DNA of 64,000 bases, taken from Paracoccus cavernae. Lineage in GTDB: Bacteria > Pseudomonadota > Alphaproteobacteria > Rhodobacterales > Rhodobacteraceae. This document shows positions 30,257 to 42,653 of this stretch, piece after piece. How positions within the stretch are numbered: the stretch's first letter is position 1; every line of letters starts with the position of its first letter. The stretch is from contig JAUFRC010000001.1 in the NCBI GenBank assembly GCA_030410095.1, positions 1,314,501-1,378,500 on the forward strand. The letters run 5' to 3'. Position numbers and translations under genes: made by a program. The notes under the pieces are model-generated. The model searched no databases. It was given only the letters and a program-made list of their open reading frames with translations, and was not told the DNA's origin.

Positions 30257-31063
30257 TCAGTAGACCGGCGGCGTCAGCGCATCGGCGAGGCTGCGGCCGC
30301 CGTCGACGCGCAGGATTTGGCCGGTGATGAAGCTCGATGCTTCGCTTGCCAGAAACTGCGCTGCGGGGCCGATCTCTTCGGCTCCCGCGATGCGGCCCAA
30401 AGGCGTTGCCGCCACCAGCCGCTCGCGCAGCCCCGGCTCGGCCTTGAGGCTGCTCTGGAGCACATTCGACATGATGCTGGCAAAAGCGATGCCGTTCACG
30501 CGGATTTTCTTGGGCGCAAGCGCCATCGCCAGCGAGCGTGTGGCTTGCGCCTGCGCGGCGCTGGCGATCGAATAGGCCATCATCTGCGGTTGCGGACGGT
30601 CGGCGGCAAGCGAGGTCAGGTTGATGATCGAGCCGGCCTGAATCTCGGGCTGGTCGATCTCGGCCTGTGCGGTCATGCGCTTTGCAACCATCTGCGACAA
30701 TTTCAGCGCCGAGCTCATGTTCTGGCGCATCATATCGCCCATCAGCTCCTCCTCGACCGTCAGCGGGTCGCAGAACTGGACGTTGCGATGGGCGTTCACC
30801 AAAATGTCGATGCGCTCGAAACTGTCGATCGTCGCCGAGACCAGATTGGCCAAGGTAAGCTTTTGGCCGAGATCGCCCGAAAAGCCGCGCACCTGGTCAT
30901 GGCCGTGCATGTCGGCCCCCAGCTCCGCCTCGAGCGCGGCCTCGTCGCCATCGGCATAGACGACATTCGCACCCGCCTCGCGGAAGTGGCGCGCGATCGC
31001 AAGTCCGATGCCGCGTCCGGCGCCGGTCACGATGGCGGTCTTGCCCTGAAGCGAAGTGTTCAC
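30257..31063 (-). CDS. SDR-family protein lacking the usual catalytic Lys
   Basis: A Rossmann-fold short-chain dehydrogenase relative of 268 residues starting with GTG at 31063. The cofactor motif TGAGRGIG is at residues 13-20. The structural NNAG motif is replaced by NAHR (90-93). The active site keeps Ser151 and Tyr164 but has Ser168 where the YxxxK lysine belongs. The C-terminus keeps ASEASSFITGQILRVDGGRS. It may therefore bind a nucleotide without classical dehydrogenase activity. Its start overlaps the stop of the rsmC-like gene (GTGA), so the two are co-translated. Confidence 0.8.
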   Translation of the reverse strand: MNTSLQGKTAIVTGAGRGIGLAIARHFREAGANVVYADGDEAALEAELGADMHGHDQVRGFSGDLGQKLTLANLVSATIDSFERIDILVNAHRNVQFCDPLTVEEELMGDMMRQNMSSALKLSQMVAKRMTAQAEIDQPEIQAGSIINLTSLAADRPQPQMMAYSIASAAQAQATRSLAMALAPKKIRVNGIAFASIMSNVLQSSLKAEPGLRERLVAATPLGRIAGAEEIGPAAQFLASEASSFITGQILRVDGGRSLADALTPPVY

Positions 31064-32017
31064 GATTTGCGACCCTTTTTGCGCGCGACGGCACCACGGC
31101 CCGCACCGCTGGCGGTCAGGATCTTGAAGCGGAATCGCCTCCGATCTCGGAAACATCGGCAAAGTTGTCGCGCAGAACCGCCTCGTAGGGCAGATGGCGG
31201 TTTGCCACCATCCAAAGGCGCCCCGCCCCCGTCAAAAGCCGCGCGGCGGTCTGGATGAAGCCCGCGCCCAAAGCCGGATCGGCCTTGCGCCCCTCGTGGA
31301 ACGGCGGGTTCATCACCACGCCGTTGACCGGCTCGGAAAGCGCGAAGGTCAAAGCGTCGGTCCAGTGGAAACGCGCGCGCGGATCAACCACATTGCGCTT
31401 GGCGCAATCGAGCGAGGCGGCATCGGCCTCGACCAGATGCAGGACCTCGACACCCGGTCGCGCAAGGATCTGTGCCGAAAGCCAGCCCCAGCCCGCGCCG
31501 AGATCGACAACGCGCGTCGGCATTTTCTCGGGGAGATGCGCAACCAGAGCTACCGAAGCCGGATCGGGACCGTCGGCGGAAAAGACGCCCGGAACCGTCG
31601 AAAAGCCCGGCGCGACCTCGGTCGCGGTCGCGACCCACTCCTGCGGATACCAGCGATCGGCCGGAATGGTCACGCGGAAGATCTTGCCGTGGGCGCGCGA
31701 ATGGACCTCTTCGACCGGCAGAAGGCCGCGGATCTCGCGCAGAACGGATCGATCCCGTCGGTCTTGAGGCCGTCGATCCAGAGCGCCGCCCCTTCGGGCA
31801 AAAGTGCCGAGGCCTGCGCCAGCCGTGCCCGCGCCAAGGCGCGCGAACGCGGGATGACGACCAGCGCCTGAGCGAATGCGCCCCGCGGCTCGGTCACGAT
31901 GTCGTAGCCCCAGCCTTCCAGTGCCTGCACATCGGGGAAAAACCCTTGTACGATCTGGGTTTGGCCGGGGTCGAAGGGCGTCAGATCGAAATCGCGCCCC
32001 GCTCCGAGCAAGAGCAT
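31060..32017 (-). CDS. RsmC-like rRNA/SAM-dependent methyltransferase (two frameshifts)
   Basis: Class I methyltransferase resembling RsmC, which methylates G1207 of 16S rRNA. The N-terminal domain starts MLLLGAGRDFDLTPFDPGQ. The C-terminal catalytic half has the SAM motif VVDLGAGWGWLSAQIL near 190 and NPPF in GVVMNPPFHEG near 250. A break near 31740 (DGIDPVLREIRG expected) and one near 31133 (GGDSRFKILTASG expected) are single missing bases; the repaired protein is about 319 residues and ends inside the SDR start codon. Confidence 0.83.
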
Positions 32018-32077
32018 ACGCCCGACGGGGGCTGGTCACCGTAGGCTAATTCAATTCGCGATCCGGACACGGTTTTC

Positions 32078-32395
32078 CTATTCTTTTTCCATCGTGCATT
32101 GCAGCGGATGCTGCTGTCGCCGCGCCAGTTCCATGACTTGGGCGACCTTGGTCTCGGCGATCTCGTGCGAGAAAACACCGACGACCGCAACACCCTTGCG
32201 GTGCACGGTCAGCATGATCTCGATAGCCTGAGCATGCGTCAGCGAAAAGAGGCGTTCCAGCACATAGACGACGAATTCCATCGGCGTGAAATCGTCGTTG
32301 AGCAGCAAAACCTTGTACAAGGGCGGGCGCTGGGTGCGGGTTTTTGTCTTGACCGCTAAATCGACGTCGTCACGGTCGTTGGGAGTGCTCGTCAT
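32078..32395 (-). CDS. clpS: ATP-dependent Clp protease adaptor ClpS
   Basis: Adaptor that delivers N-degron substrates to ClpAP, 105 residues. The core [27 protein letters not shown] has the Asn-Asp of the N-degron pocket, and [19 protein letters not shown] is the second conserved block. The start at 32395 ([10 protein letters not shown]) is chosen over one 36 bases earlier because the extra residues do not resemble the family. No clpA is adjacent. The upstream gap to the divergent carboxypeptidase gene is about 230 bases. Confidence 0.93.
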   Translation of the reverse strand: MTSTPNDRDDVDLAVKTKTRTQRPPLYKVLLLNDDFTPMEFVVYVLERLFSLTHAQAIEIMLTVHRKGVAVVGVFSHEIAETKVAQVMELARRQQHPLQCTMEKE

Positions 32396-32622
32396 GATCA
32401 CTTCTGTCAGGTCAGATGGGTTAAGGGGCATGTCGCAAGATATAGGCGTTTTGCCCGCATATGTAAGCCCCGGGCACGTCAAGCTCTGTTATGGCAAAGA
32501 CCCGCCCATGTGACAATTGCGGAAAACGGTTGTTTTCGCAGCGGCCATAGCGTGCTATTATGCCTAAATTAAGGAAGGACCCGCATAATGAACGGGTCCT
32601 CGCAGGCAGATGAGATCGGACA

Positions 32623-34318
32623 GTGAGCAGAATCACCACACGCCTCCGTGCGGGACTATTGGTCCTGTTGGCATGTGCTTTGCCCATGGCGGCAAGCGCA
32701 GCCTTTGCCGCCTTCGTCATGGACGCAAGGTCGGGTAAAGAAATCTATGCGCAGAATGCGGACACGAGGCTGCATCCTGCATCTTTGACGAAGATGATGA
32801 CGCTTTATCTTGCCTTCACGGCGATCGAGCGTGGTCAGGTGCGGCTGGATACCAAGTTTCTGGTCTCGCAGCATGCGGCCGGGCAGCAGCCGTCGCGCCT
32901 CGGCCTCAAGGCGGGCCAGCGGATCGAGCTGCGCTATCTGATCCGCGCCGCAGCCGTGAAATCGGCCAATGACGCCGCGACCACGATCGGCGAGGGTCTC
33001 GGCGGCGGTTCCGAGGCGGTTTTCGCCCGCCAGATGACTGCAATGGCGCGCAATCTCGGGATGAACAACTCGAATTTCCGCAATGCCAACGGCCTCACGG
33101 CGGAAGGCCATTATTCCACGGCACGCGACATGAGCACGCTCGGCCGCCGCCTGTTTTACGATTTCCCCAGTATTATTCGATTTTCTCGCGCCGTTCGGCC
33201 GATGCGGGCATTGCCAATGTGACCAGCACCAACCGCCGTTTTCTTGACGAATACGAAGGCGCGGACGGGATCAAGACCGGCTATACCCGCGCGGCAGGAT
33301 TCAACCTGACGGCTTCGGCGAAACGCGGCAACAAGCGTATCATCGCCACGGTTCTGGGTGGTCAATCGACCGCGCACCGCACGCAGGTGATGAAGCAGCT
33401 GCTCGACACCGGCTTCGGAAAGGCCCCCACCCGCGTAAAGGAGGTAAAGCCCGAGCCTCCGCAGTATATGGTTCAACGCGATATTAAGCGCACGATCCAG
33501 GTGGCTCGGGCGGAACCGACGCAGGCGGCCCCGAACCGTTCAAGATCTCGACTTCCGCGCGTCCGGCCGCACGGGCCAGCGCGGCCTCGGTGGTCAGTCC
33601 CGGCGCGATCGTCGCGGCGGTCCGCGGCGCGAACACCGAAGCGCAAAGCAATGCGGCCGCAGCAGCGCTTGATGCCAGCGCGCGCCCGCAGCGTCGGCCG
33701 GGCTCGACATCTTCTGCCGTGATCGCGACGAAATCCTCGCCGGTCGAGGATGTCGATCTGGCCGAAACCGCGCCGGTTCCGGCGAATACCGGCACCCTTT
33801 CGAGCTCGGCCCGTCCGGCGCGCAAAGCCAAGCGCGGCGGCGACGAAGTCAGCAGCCTCGATATCGGCAACCCGTCGCTGATCCCCGCTTCGGCGGCAGG
33901 TGCGGCAGCGCCGGGCGCGATCTTCGTGCAAACCAACCAGCCGCAGCCCGAAACCCTGCAGCTGGCGGCCCATAGTCCGGCGCGGCGCGAGGATACGATC
34001 ATTCTCGCCTCGATGTCGCCCGAGATGGAGGCCGGTGACGCGATGGAAGCAACCGAAGTCGTCTCGCGCATCTCGAGCGGCGGCGGCAAAGCCTATGGCG
34101 TCTCGCTCGGCATGTACCGTTCGCAAAGCGAAGCCGAACAGCTTCTGCTGCGCACTTCGCTGCAGGAAAACGCGGCACTCGGCACCGCATTGCGTCGCGT
34201 CGGCAATACCAAACGCGGCTTCGAGGCGACCTTTACGGGCATGAACAAGGCCTCGGCCCGCCTCGCCTGCGACCGTCTTCTCGCCCGCCAGCAAGCCTGC
34301 ACGGTTGTCGGCCCGTAA
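32623..34318 (+). CDS. D-alanyl-D-alanine carboxypeptidase with C-terminal SPOR domain (two frameshifts)
   Basis: Periplasmic penicillin-binding protein that trims peptidoglycan peptides, about 565 residues after repair. A signal peptide (AGLLVLLACALPMAASAAFA) leads in. The three catalytic motifs are SLTK near residue 50, SAN near 110 and KTG in GIKTGYTRAAG near 220. A long Ala/Ser/Pro-rich linker follows, then a C-terminal SPOR-like segment (YGVSLGMYRSQSEAEQLLLR...). Breaks lie near 33166 and 33530. The GTG at 32623 is the only in-frame start before the signal peptide. Confidence 0.88.
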
Positions 34319-34350
34319 GCCTTTCGCAAAACCATCTGCCTCGAAAACAA

Positions 34351-34379
34351 AGGCGCGTCCCAATCGGGGCGCGCCTTTT
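34351..34379 (+). terminator. Terminator after the carboxypeptidase gene
   Basis: GGCGCGTCCC-AATC-GGGGCGCGCC stem with one G-T pair, followed by TTTT, about 30 bases after the stop codon. Confidence 0.8.
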
Positions 34380-34425
34380 CCATTGCGGGCCTGACAGACA
34401 AGGCCCCTGCCCTTCATGCGCGCGA

Positions 34426-34598
34426 TTAATCCCGAGCATTCCGGGGCTTCGGGCGCTCGTCCCAATCTTGCTGGAGAATGCGCTGTGCGTCCCCGCCGGA
34501 TCGTCATATTGCTGGCGCTTGAGCGACCAGATGAAAGCGCAAAGCCCGAGCGCACCCAGCGCTAGGGACACGGGGATGAGGAAACCCAGAACAGCCAT
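34426..34598 (-). CDS. ccoS: cbb3 oxidase maturation protein CcoS (one frameshift)
   Basis: Small membrane protein needed for cofactor insertion into cbb3 oxidase. MAVLGFLIPVSLALGALGLCAFIWSLKRQQYDDPAGD shows one transmembrane helix and the family's QYDDPxGD motif. One G is missing near 34489; the repaired tail reads AQRILQQDWDERP and ends at 34426, giving 57 residues. It is the last gene of ccoGHIS, 20 bases after ccoI. Confidence 0.88.
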
Positions 34599-34618
34599 CG
34601 CTTGCTCCTTTCTTGGTC

Positions 34619-36816
34619 TTAGCGCAGACGCAACGCGTTCAGCGTCACTGTAATCGAGCTGATCGACATTGCCAAAGCCGCCAACAGCGGTGTCGCATAG
34701 CCCATGATCGCGAAGGGCACGGCAATGACATTATAGCCCGCCGAAATCGCGAAGTTTTCCTTGATGCGCAGCCGCGCGCGCCGCGAGACCTCGAGCGCCT
34801 CGGCGACAGGCGCAAGGTCGTTGCCGAGAAGCACGATATCCGAGGCGACCCGCGCCGCATCCAGCGCCGATGCCGGCGAAATCGCGACATGGGCCGCAGC
34901 CAGCGCAGCCGTGTCGTTGAGCCCGTCGCCAACCATCAGCACATGCGCGCCCCTTCCTTCAGCGCGGCAATCGCCTGGGCTTTGCCGGTCGGCGTAACGC
35001 CGGCCTGCCATTCCTTGATCCCGAGCCGCGCGGCCGTTTCGCCAACCGCGCCGGCGCCATCGCCCGAAAGCAAGATCACGCGACGCCCCGAAGCGCGGAT
35101 CGCCGCGACACAATCACCGGCACCCGGCCTCAAGCGGTCGCTAAAGCCCAGAACCTGAACCGGCCCCTCTCCGGCGCGGAAAGCCGTCGCCGCCGTGGTC
35201 AGACCCGCGCCGGTTTCGAGCCCGAGCCAGTCGGGGCGACCAAGACGGATCACGCCGCCCTCGTGGCGTGCCTCGACCCGAAACCCGGGTGTTCGCGCAC
35301 GTCCGTGATCGTGGCAGGCGTGGTGCCGGCCTCCACCAGCGCCGCCGCCAAGGCGCGCGACAAGGGATGGGCCGAGGCCTGCGCCAAAGCCAACGCCGCC
35401 GGACGGTCGCTTTCGTCGAGCGGCTCCAGCGAGGACAGCTGCGGCATGCCCATGGTCAATGTGCCGGTCTTGTCGAAAACCACGCAATCGACCTCGGCCA
35501 GCCGTTCAAGAGCGGTGCCGTCCTTGATCAGAAGTCCCTTGCGGAACAGCCGCCCCGAAGCCGTCGTCACGACCGCCGGAACCGCAAGTCCCAAGGCGCA
35601 GGGACAGGTGATGATCAGGACCGCCGCGGCGATATTGACCGCGACCCGCAGATCGCGCGTGTACCACAGCCATCCGAGAAAGCTCGTGAAAGCGAGGATA
35701 TGGACGACAGGCGTATAAAATTCCGAGGCTTTTGCGCGAGCGAGGCATAGCGGCCCCGCGCCGATTCCGCCGCCGAAACCAGCTCGGCGAGCCGCGCCAG
35801 CGAGCTGTCGCGCCCGACCGCTGTCACCGCGATCACCAAGGGGCCGGTCAGGTTGACCTCGCCCGCGGACAACAGGCTTCCCGGACCGGCGGGGGCGGGA
35901 ATGCTCTCTCCGGTCAGAAGCGAACGATCGATCTCGCTGTGGCCGCGCAGGATGCGGCCATCCGCCGGAATGCGTCCGCCCGGCCGCACCAGAACCTCGT
36001 CGCCCGCCACCAGATCGGCGACCGCGACGGCTTCCTCGGCACCGTCCCTGATGCGGATGGCGCGGGGCACTTCGAGCGCGGTCAGCTCTTGCGCCGCCGA
36101 ACGCGCGACCGAGCGCGCGCGATTGTCGAGATAGCGGCCGATCAGCAGGAAGAAGCACAAGGAGGTCACGCCGTCGAAATAGGCATGCTGCCCCGAATTC
36201 ATCGTCTCGTAGACCGAGATCGCACTGGCGAGGATGAGCGCGAGCGAGATCGGGAAATCCATGCCGAGCCGGCCGTGCTTGAGCCCGCGCCATGCGCTTG
36301 CAAAGAAAGGCTTGCCCGCGAAGGCCACCGTCGGAAGCGCGATCGCGCCCGAGATCCAGTGGAACATGTCGCGGGTCGCGGCGTCGGCCCCGACCAGACC
36401 GCGACCGACAAGATCATGACGTTCATCATCGCGAAACCCGCAACGCCAAGGCGCATCAGCAGATCGCGCCCCTCGCGGTCGGCCGCCGTCGCGCCCAATG
36501 CGGAGGCGTCAAGTTCGTGCGCCTCGTAGCCGATGCTTTCGACGACGGGGATCAGGTCGGCCGCGACCAGATCGGGCGCGTCGATACTGACGCGCCGCAA
36601 GCTCAGGTTCACCCGCGCGCCCCGCACACCTGGGTGGCGCGTCAGAACGCGCTCGACATCCGAAATGCAGGCCGCGCAATGGATACCCGGCAGCGAGAGC
36701 AGGATCGCCGAGGCTTTCTCGCCACGTTTGGCCAGATCGAGCGCAAGCGGCGCCGCATCGCAGGCGGGGCAAGCCGACAGGCGGGGCTGGAAGCCGTGGG
36801 CCGAAAGATCCGCCAT
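34619..36816 (-). CDS. ccoI: Copper-transporting P1B ATPase CcoI/FixI (several frameshifts)
   Basis: Pumps copper across the membrane for assembly of cbb3 oxidase, about 730 residues. The N-terminal heavy-metal domain has GIHCAACISDVERVL near 45. A membrane segment is followed by the actuator LLTGESIPAPAGPG, the metal-translocation motif CPCALGLAVPAVV, the phosphorylation site FDKTGTLTMG, and the hinge MVGDGLNDTAALAAAH. At least four breaks (near 36390, 36270-36200, 35740, 35290 and 34950) split it, each repairable by one base. It starts two bases after the ccoH stop. Confidence 0.9.
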
Positions 36817-36817
36817 C

Positions 36818-37294
36818 TTACTCGGCCCCTTCCGTCACGGTCGCGCCCTGATAATGGTCAAGGCGCTGGCGAAAGAGCGTGCCGTCCGGCGCTTTCGCGG
36901 AGAGATGGATGTTCCAGCGTCCCTCGCCAAGCGCGAGCGGCGTGCTGAACGTCCCGCGGTGATAGGTGAAATAGGGCGTCTGGTCGTCGCGCACATGGGT
37001 CGGACGGCCGATCGTCACCGCCAAGTCCTCGACCGGCGCGGGATTGCCCGCTGCATCGGTGATCGTGATCGACAGGATGCCGTCCGCGTAATCGGGGGTG
37101 ACGGTCCAGTGCAAAGCGTCTTGCGCGGCGCGGTCGCGGTCGAAGCTTTGCGAGGCGACATAGCTGTTTTTCACCTCGAGCCCCGGAAAAGTCGAGACCG
37201 CCTGAAACGCCATGGTCAGATTGACCGCAATGATCACGCCAAAGGCCAGAACGGTGATCGCCAAGACATGTTTTCCGGTCAGTTCACGGCTCAT
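36818..37294 (-). CDS. ccoH: cbb3 oxidase assembly protein CcoH/FixH
   Basis: Single-pass membrane protein, 158 residues, that stabilises early cbb3 oxidase assembly intermediates. The N-terminal helix is HVLAITVLAFGVIIAVNLTMAF. The periplasmic part contains FPGLEVKNSYVASQSFDR, matching FixH, and ends with a beta-rich domain around RPTHVRDDQTP. The frame is intact. Its ATG overlaps the ccoG stop (ATGA). Confidence 0.93.
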   Translation of the reverse strand: MSRELTGKHVLAITVLAFGVIIAVNLTMAFQAVSTFPGLEVKNSYVASQSFDRDRAAQDALHWTVTPDYADGILSITITDAAGNPAPVEDLAVTIGRPTHVRDDQTPYFTYHRGTFSTPLALGEGRWNIHLSAKAPDGTLFRQRLDHYQGATVTEGAE

Positions 37295-38749
37295 TTCTTG
37301 TCCTTTCCGTGGAAAATCGTGCCCACCGGCACACGGGCTTGATCGGTCAGATCCTCGACCCAGAGGGTGATGTCGCTGCGCTCGGTCCGCGCCAGTGCGG
37401 CTTGCGGCGGCGCGGTCAGGTAGATGCGCTGGGTATGGGTCGTATCGGCGGATACGGCCACCGTATCGCCCTCCACCCCTTCGAGGCCGAGGACGACATC
37501 GCCCATCACCGCACCGGAAGCATCCGTCGCCGTGATTTTGAAATCATGCGCATCGCCGCCCTTGTTTCGCAGGCGCATCTCGTAGGTATTGCGGATCGAG
37601 CCGTCGGACATGGTCACGAAAGCGGGTTCCTGACCGGCGTCACGTTGAGATCGAAGGGCGAGCGCAGGAAGAGCGCCACGACGAGCGCAACCCCGATCCC
37701 CGCCCAAAGCGTGAAGTAAAGCAGCGTGCGCGGCCGCAGGACATGGCGCAAAAGCGGCTTGGGCGGCTGGCCCGCGCGCTCGTTGGTTTCGTCCTGCAGC
37801 GCCATATAGTCGATCAGCCCGCGCGGCTTGCCGATCTTGTCCATGACCTCGTCGCAGGCGTCGATGCACAAAGCGCAGGTGATGCATTCGAGCTGCTGGC
37901 CGTCGCGGATGTCGATCCCCATCGGGCAGACGTTGACGCAGGCCATGCAATCGATGCAGTCGCCCTTGAGGCCGCCGTCCGAACGGGTCGGCTCGTCCTT
38001 GTGGATCTTGCCGCGCGGCTCTCCGCGCCAGTCGCGATAGGCGACGGTAAGGGTATTCTCATCCATCATCGCGGCCTGAATGCGCGGCCAGGGGCAGGCA
38101 TAGATGCAGATCTGCTCGCGCATGAAACCGCCGAAGACAAAGGTCGTCGCGGTCAGGATGGCAATGGTCGTATAGGCGACGGGATGGGCATTGCCGGTCA
38201 AAAGATTGCGCAAAAGCGTCGGCGCGTCGGTGAAGTAAAAGACCCAAGCGCCGCCGGTCAGAACCGCGATCAACAGCCAGACGACCCATTTCGTCAGCCG
38301 CAGCCGCCATTTGCGGGCGTCCCATTTGGCGTTCCACAGACGCACGCGGGCGTTGCGGTCACCCTCGATCCAGCGCTCGGTCTGGATGAAGAGATCGGTC
38401 CAGACCGTCTGCGGACAGGCATAGCCGCACCAGACCCGACCGTAAGCCGAGGTGAACAGGAACAGTCCCAGCCCCGCCATGATCAGCAGGCCCGCAATGA
38501 AATAGAATTCATGCGGCCATATCTCGACCATGAAAAAGAAGAAACGCCGGTTCGCGATATCGACGAGGACCGCCTGATCGGGCAGGTTCGGCCCGCGATC
38601 CCAGCGGATCCACGGCGTGATGTAATAGATTGCAAGGGCGATCCCCATGATCGCCCATTTCAGGTTCCGGAACGTTCCGCTGACCCGCCGAGGAAAAATC
38701 GGTTCGCGCGCCTGGTAAAGAACCGGCGGCTCGATTTCGGGGATGACAT
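37291..38749 (-). CDS. ccoG: Cytochrome oxidase accessory protein CcoG (two frameshifts)
   Basis: Membrane iron-sulfur protein that reduces Cu(II) for cbb3 oxidase assembly (RdxB/FixG), about 486 residues. The NosR/NapH-like membrane part contains WCGYACPQTVWTDLF. Two 4Fe-4S motifs follow: CIDCMACVNVCPMGID and CITCALCIDACDEVM. The C-terminal FixG Ig-like domain begins after FDLNVTPVRNPAF. Breaks are near 38738 (C run) and 37625. The ATG at 38749 has AAGGAG eight bases upstream. An FNR-like box lies 64-77 bases before it, so ccoGHIS probably has its own oxygen-controlled promoter. Confidence 0.93.
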
Positions 38750-38812
38750 ACTGGCTCTCCTTGTTCGCAGCTTCACCCTAGGGGCGAGAAAGGCCCAGCG
38801 CCTTGACCTGCA

Positions 38813-38826
38813 TCAGATTTGCTGGC
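38813..38826 (-). promoter_or_regulatory. FNR-like box upstream of ccoG
   Basis: TTGAC-CTGC-ATCAG on the plus strand matches the FNR consensus TTGAT-N4-ATCAA at eight of ten positions. It lies 64-77 bases before the ccoG start. Confidence 0.55.
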
Positions 38827-38896
38827 GCGACTTTAGGCCTTCGTCCTGCGCTCCGGCATGGGCCGGATTGTCGCATCCGCAACACAACCATCTGCA

Positions 38897-38951
38897 AAAT
38901 AAAGAAAAACGACGCCAACCCCTGAAACGCGCGAACAGGACGGGGGTTGGC
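38897..38951 (-). terminator. Terminator after ccoP
   Basis: On the minus strand GCCAACCCCC and GGGGTTGGC enclose a loop of about 20 bases and are followed by GTCGTTTTTCTTTATTTT. It separates ccoNOQP from ccoGHIS. Confidence 0.8.
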
Positions 38952-39003
38952 GCCTCTCTGAGGCGTCGCCGCCGCAGATCGTTTTGTCTGGTGCTGCGAG
39001 GTA

Positions 39004-39933
39004 TTACTCGCCGCCACCCAGACTATGGACATAGCTCGAGACCGCACGGATATCGGCCTCGGAGAGGCGCTCGTGCCAGGCGGGCATCACGCCGAAAGGA
39101 CCGCTCGAGACGATGCGCGTCAGCGTGGCCTTGTCGCCCCCGTAAAGCCAAATCGCGTCGGTCAGGTTCGGCGCGCCCTGCGCACGGTCGCCCGTGCCGT
39201 CTTCGGCATGACAGGCGGCGCAGTTGTCGGCATAGATCACCTGCCCTGCTGCGGCAGCCTTTGCGTCATGCGGCTGGCCAGCAAGCTGGAGAACATAGTC
39301 CACTACCTCGCCGATCTGCGCCTTGTCGAGCATCCCGTCGGTGCCGAAGCGCGGCATTTCCGAATAGCGCGTCTCGGGGTCCGAGGGGCTGCGGATGCCG
39401 TGGCGCACGGTCGTGTAGATCTCTTCGGCCGAACCGCCCCAGAGCCAGTCGTTGTCGAGCAGGTTCGCATAGCCCACAGCCCCCGCCGCACCCGAGCCGT
39501 GACATTGTGCGCACCATGTGCGGAAGATCGCGGCGCCGGCATTGGCGGTGTAATTGGCGAGTTCGGGATCCTTGGCGATCTCTTCGACGGGCGTTTCGAC
39601 CAGACGGGCCTGAACGGGAGCATTGGCCGCGTTGAACTTGTCGATCTCGGCCGCGACTTCCTTGCGCGGGGTATAGTCCAGAACGCCCTTGGTATTGCCC
39701 GAGATCAGCGGGATTGCCGGATAGGCGATGACATAGAACAAGGCCCAGACCACGGTCGCATAGAACACCCAGAGCCACCAGCGCGGCAGCGGGTTGTCGT
39801 ATTCGCGGATCCCGTCCCATTCGTGGCCGGTCGAGGGGACCTCGACCTTTTCGCGGCGGCCCTTGGCATCGCGCACGACACGGGTTTCGCGCGGACTGTT
39901 GTTGTCCGCATGGGTATTGTCATGACCGGCCAT
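39004..39933 (-). CDS. ccoP: cbb3-type cytochrome c oxidase subunit III CcoP
   Basis: Diheme cytochrome c subunit passing electrons into the cbb3 oxidase, 309 residues and intact. A membrane helix ([24 protein letters not shown]) near 40 precedes two heme c sites, [13 protein letters not shown] near 140 and [13 protein letters not shown] near 235. Axial methionines are plausible in RYSEMPRFG and GVMPAWHE. The ATG at 39933 overlaps the ccoQ stop. Transcription probably ends at the hairpin just downstream. Confidence 0.97.
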   Translation of the reverse strand: MAGHDNTHADNNSPRETRVVRDAKGRREKVEVPSTGHEWDGIREYDNPLPRWWLWVFYATVVWALFYVIAYPAIPLISGNTKGVLDYTPRKEVAAEIDKFNAANAPVQARLVETPVEEIAKDPELANYTANAGAAIFRTWCAQCHGSGAAGAVGYANLLDNDWLWGGSAEEIYTTVRHGIRSPSDPETRYSEMPRFGTDGMLDKAQIGEVVDYVLQLAGQPHDAKAAAAGQVIYADNCAACHAEDGTGDRAQGAPNLTDAIWLYGGDKATLTRIVSSGPFGVMPAWHERLSEADIRAVSSYVHSLGGGE

Positions 39934-40120
39934 TACTTGACCTCCATCTCGCCCGCCGGAGCGGGTTCTTTTCATTGCGGAAGATGCTTTCGGCGGCATC
40001 CTGATGCAGGCTGCGAGAGCCGGGGCGCCAAGCGAACAAGGCGACCCCGATGAAGAACAGCGTAAGCATCAAGAGCACCCAGCTGTCGGCCAGTTGACGC
40101 AGGAAGCTGTAGGTATCCAT
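39933..40120 (-). CDS. ccoQ: cbb3 oxidase small subunit CcoQ (one frameshift)
   Basis: Small single-helix subunit that stabilises the cbb3 complex. [35 protein letters not shown] has the helix and conserved WRPGSR. One A seems missing near 39968, after which the frame reads [12 protein letters not shown] and stops inside the ccoP ATG, giving about 62 residues. Confidence 0.87.
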
Positions 40121-40130
40121 GATCGCCCCC

Positions 40131-40855
40131 TTACCGTGCCGGATCCGGCTGGAAGGTCGAGAAATCGACCATCGTGCCCATGACCTGCAGATAGGCGATC
40201 AGCGCATCCATCTCCGAAATGCCGGGACGGCGGTCGAAGTTGCGCTGCTCGGCACCCGGATAACGCTCCTCGAGGCCCGAGGCGTCGCGGTCGGGATCGG
40301 CTTGTGCGCGGAAATCCTCGATCGCGGCATCGATCATCGCCTCGTCATAGGGAACACCCACGCGACTGTCGGCCAACAGACGGTCCTTCATGTTCGAAGG
40401 CTCGATCATGCGGTTGGTCAGGAAGCCGTATTTCGGCATGATCGATTCCGGCACCACCGATTGCGGATCGGTCAGGTGGTCGAAATGCCATTCGTCCGAG
40501 TAACGCCCGCCGACCCGCGCCAGATCGGGACCGGTCCGTTTGGAGCCCCATTGGAACGGATGGTCGTACATCGATTCCGCCGCAAGGCTGTAATGGCCGT
40601 AACGCTCGACCTCGTCGCGCATCGGGCGGATCATCTGGCTATGGCAGACATAGCAGCCCTCGCGGACATAGATGTCGCGGCCCTTGAGTTCGAGCGGGGT
40701 GTAGGGGCGAACCCCTCCACCTTCTCGATGGTATTCTCCAGATAGAAGAGCGGCGCGATCTGCACGAGGCCGCCGATGGTGACGACAAGGAAGGAAAAGA
40801 CCAGCAGCAGCGTGGCGTTCTTTTCGAGGATCTTGTGCTTTTCAAGAAGTGCCAT
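40131..40855 (-). CDS. ccoO: cbb3-type cytochrome c oxidase subunit II CcoO (one frameshift)
   Basis: Monoheme cytochrome c subunit, about 241 residues. The N-terminal membrane helix is [24 protein letters not shown], and heme c is held by [14 protein letters not shown] near 70. Further family signatures are [26 protein letters not shown] and the C-terminal [17 protein letters not shown]. The break near 40710 ([15 protein letters not shown] expected) is one missing base. It lies 11 bases after ccoN. Confidence 0.95.
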
Positions 40856-40866
40856 GATCCGTCTCC

Positions 40867-42484
<1,618 letters not shown>

Positions 42485-42587
42485 GAATTCAAAGTCCCTT
42501 CGTCAATGGTCGGATGCCCCCGCCCCCTTCGAGGCGCGCAAAACACTTCCGACCATCGCAGCTACGTGTGGTTTTGCGTTCGGGGCT

Positions 42588-42601
42588 TTGATCTGGGTCA
42601 A
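42588..42601. promoter_or_regulatory. FNR box 1 between ccoN and uspA-like gene
   Basis: TTGAT-CTGG-GTCAA, matching the FNR consensus at nine of ten positions, 104 bases before the ccoN start. It likely activates ccoNOQP at low oxygen. The surrounding 42485-42790 region carries no gene. Confidence 0.8.
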
Positions 42602-42653
42602 GCTCTTGCGAAAAGATAGTGTGGCGAAATGGCGCGCCGTCCACATCCGCGGG

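Noticed and set aside
37743..39635. Plus-strand frame of 630 codons across ccoG and ccoP
   Set aside because: Crosses two clear genes and a terminator on the opposite strand; composition is that of a shadow.
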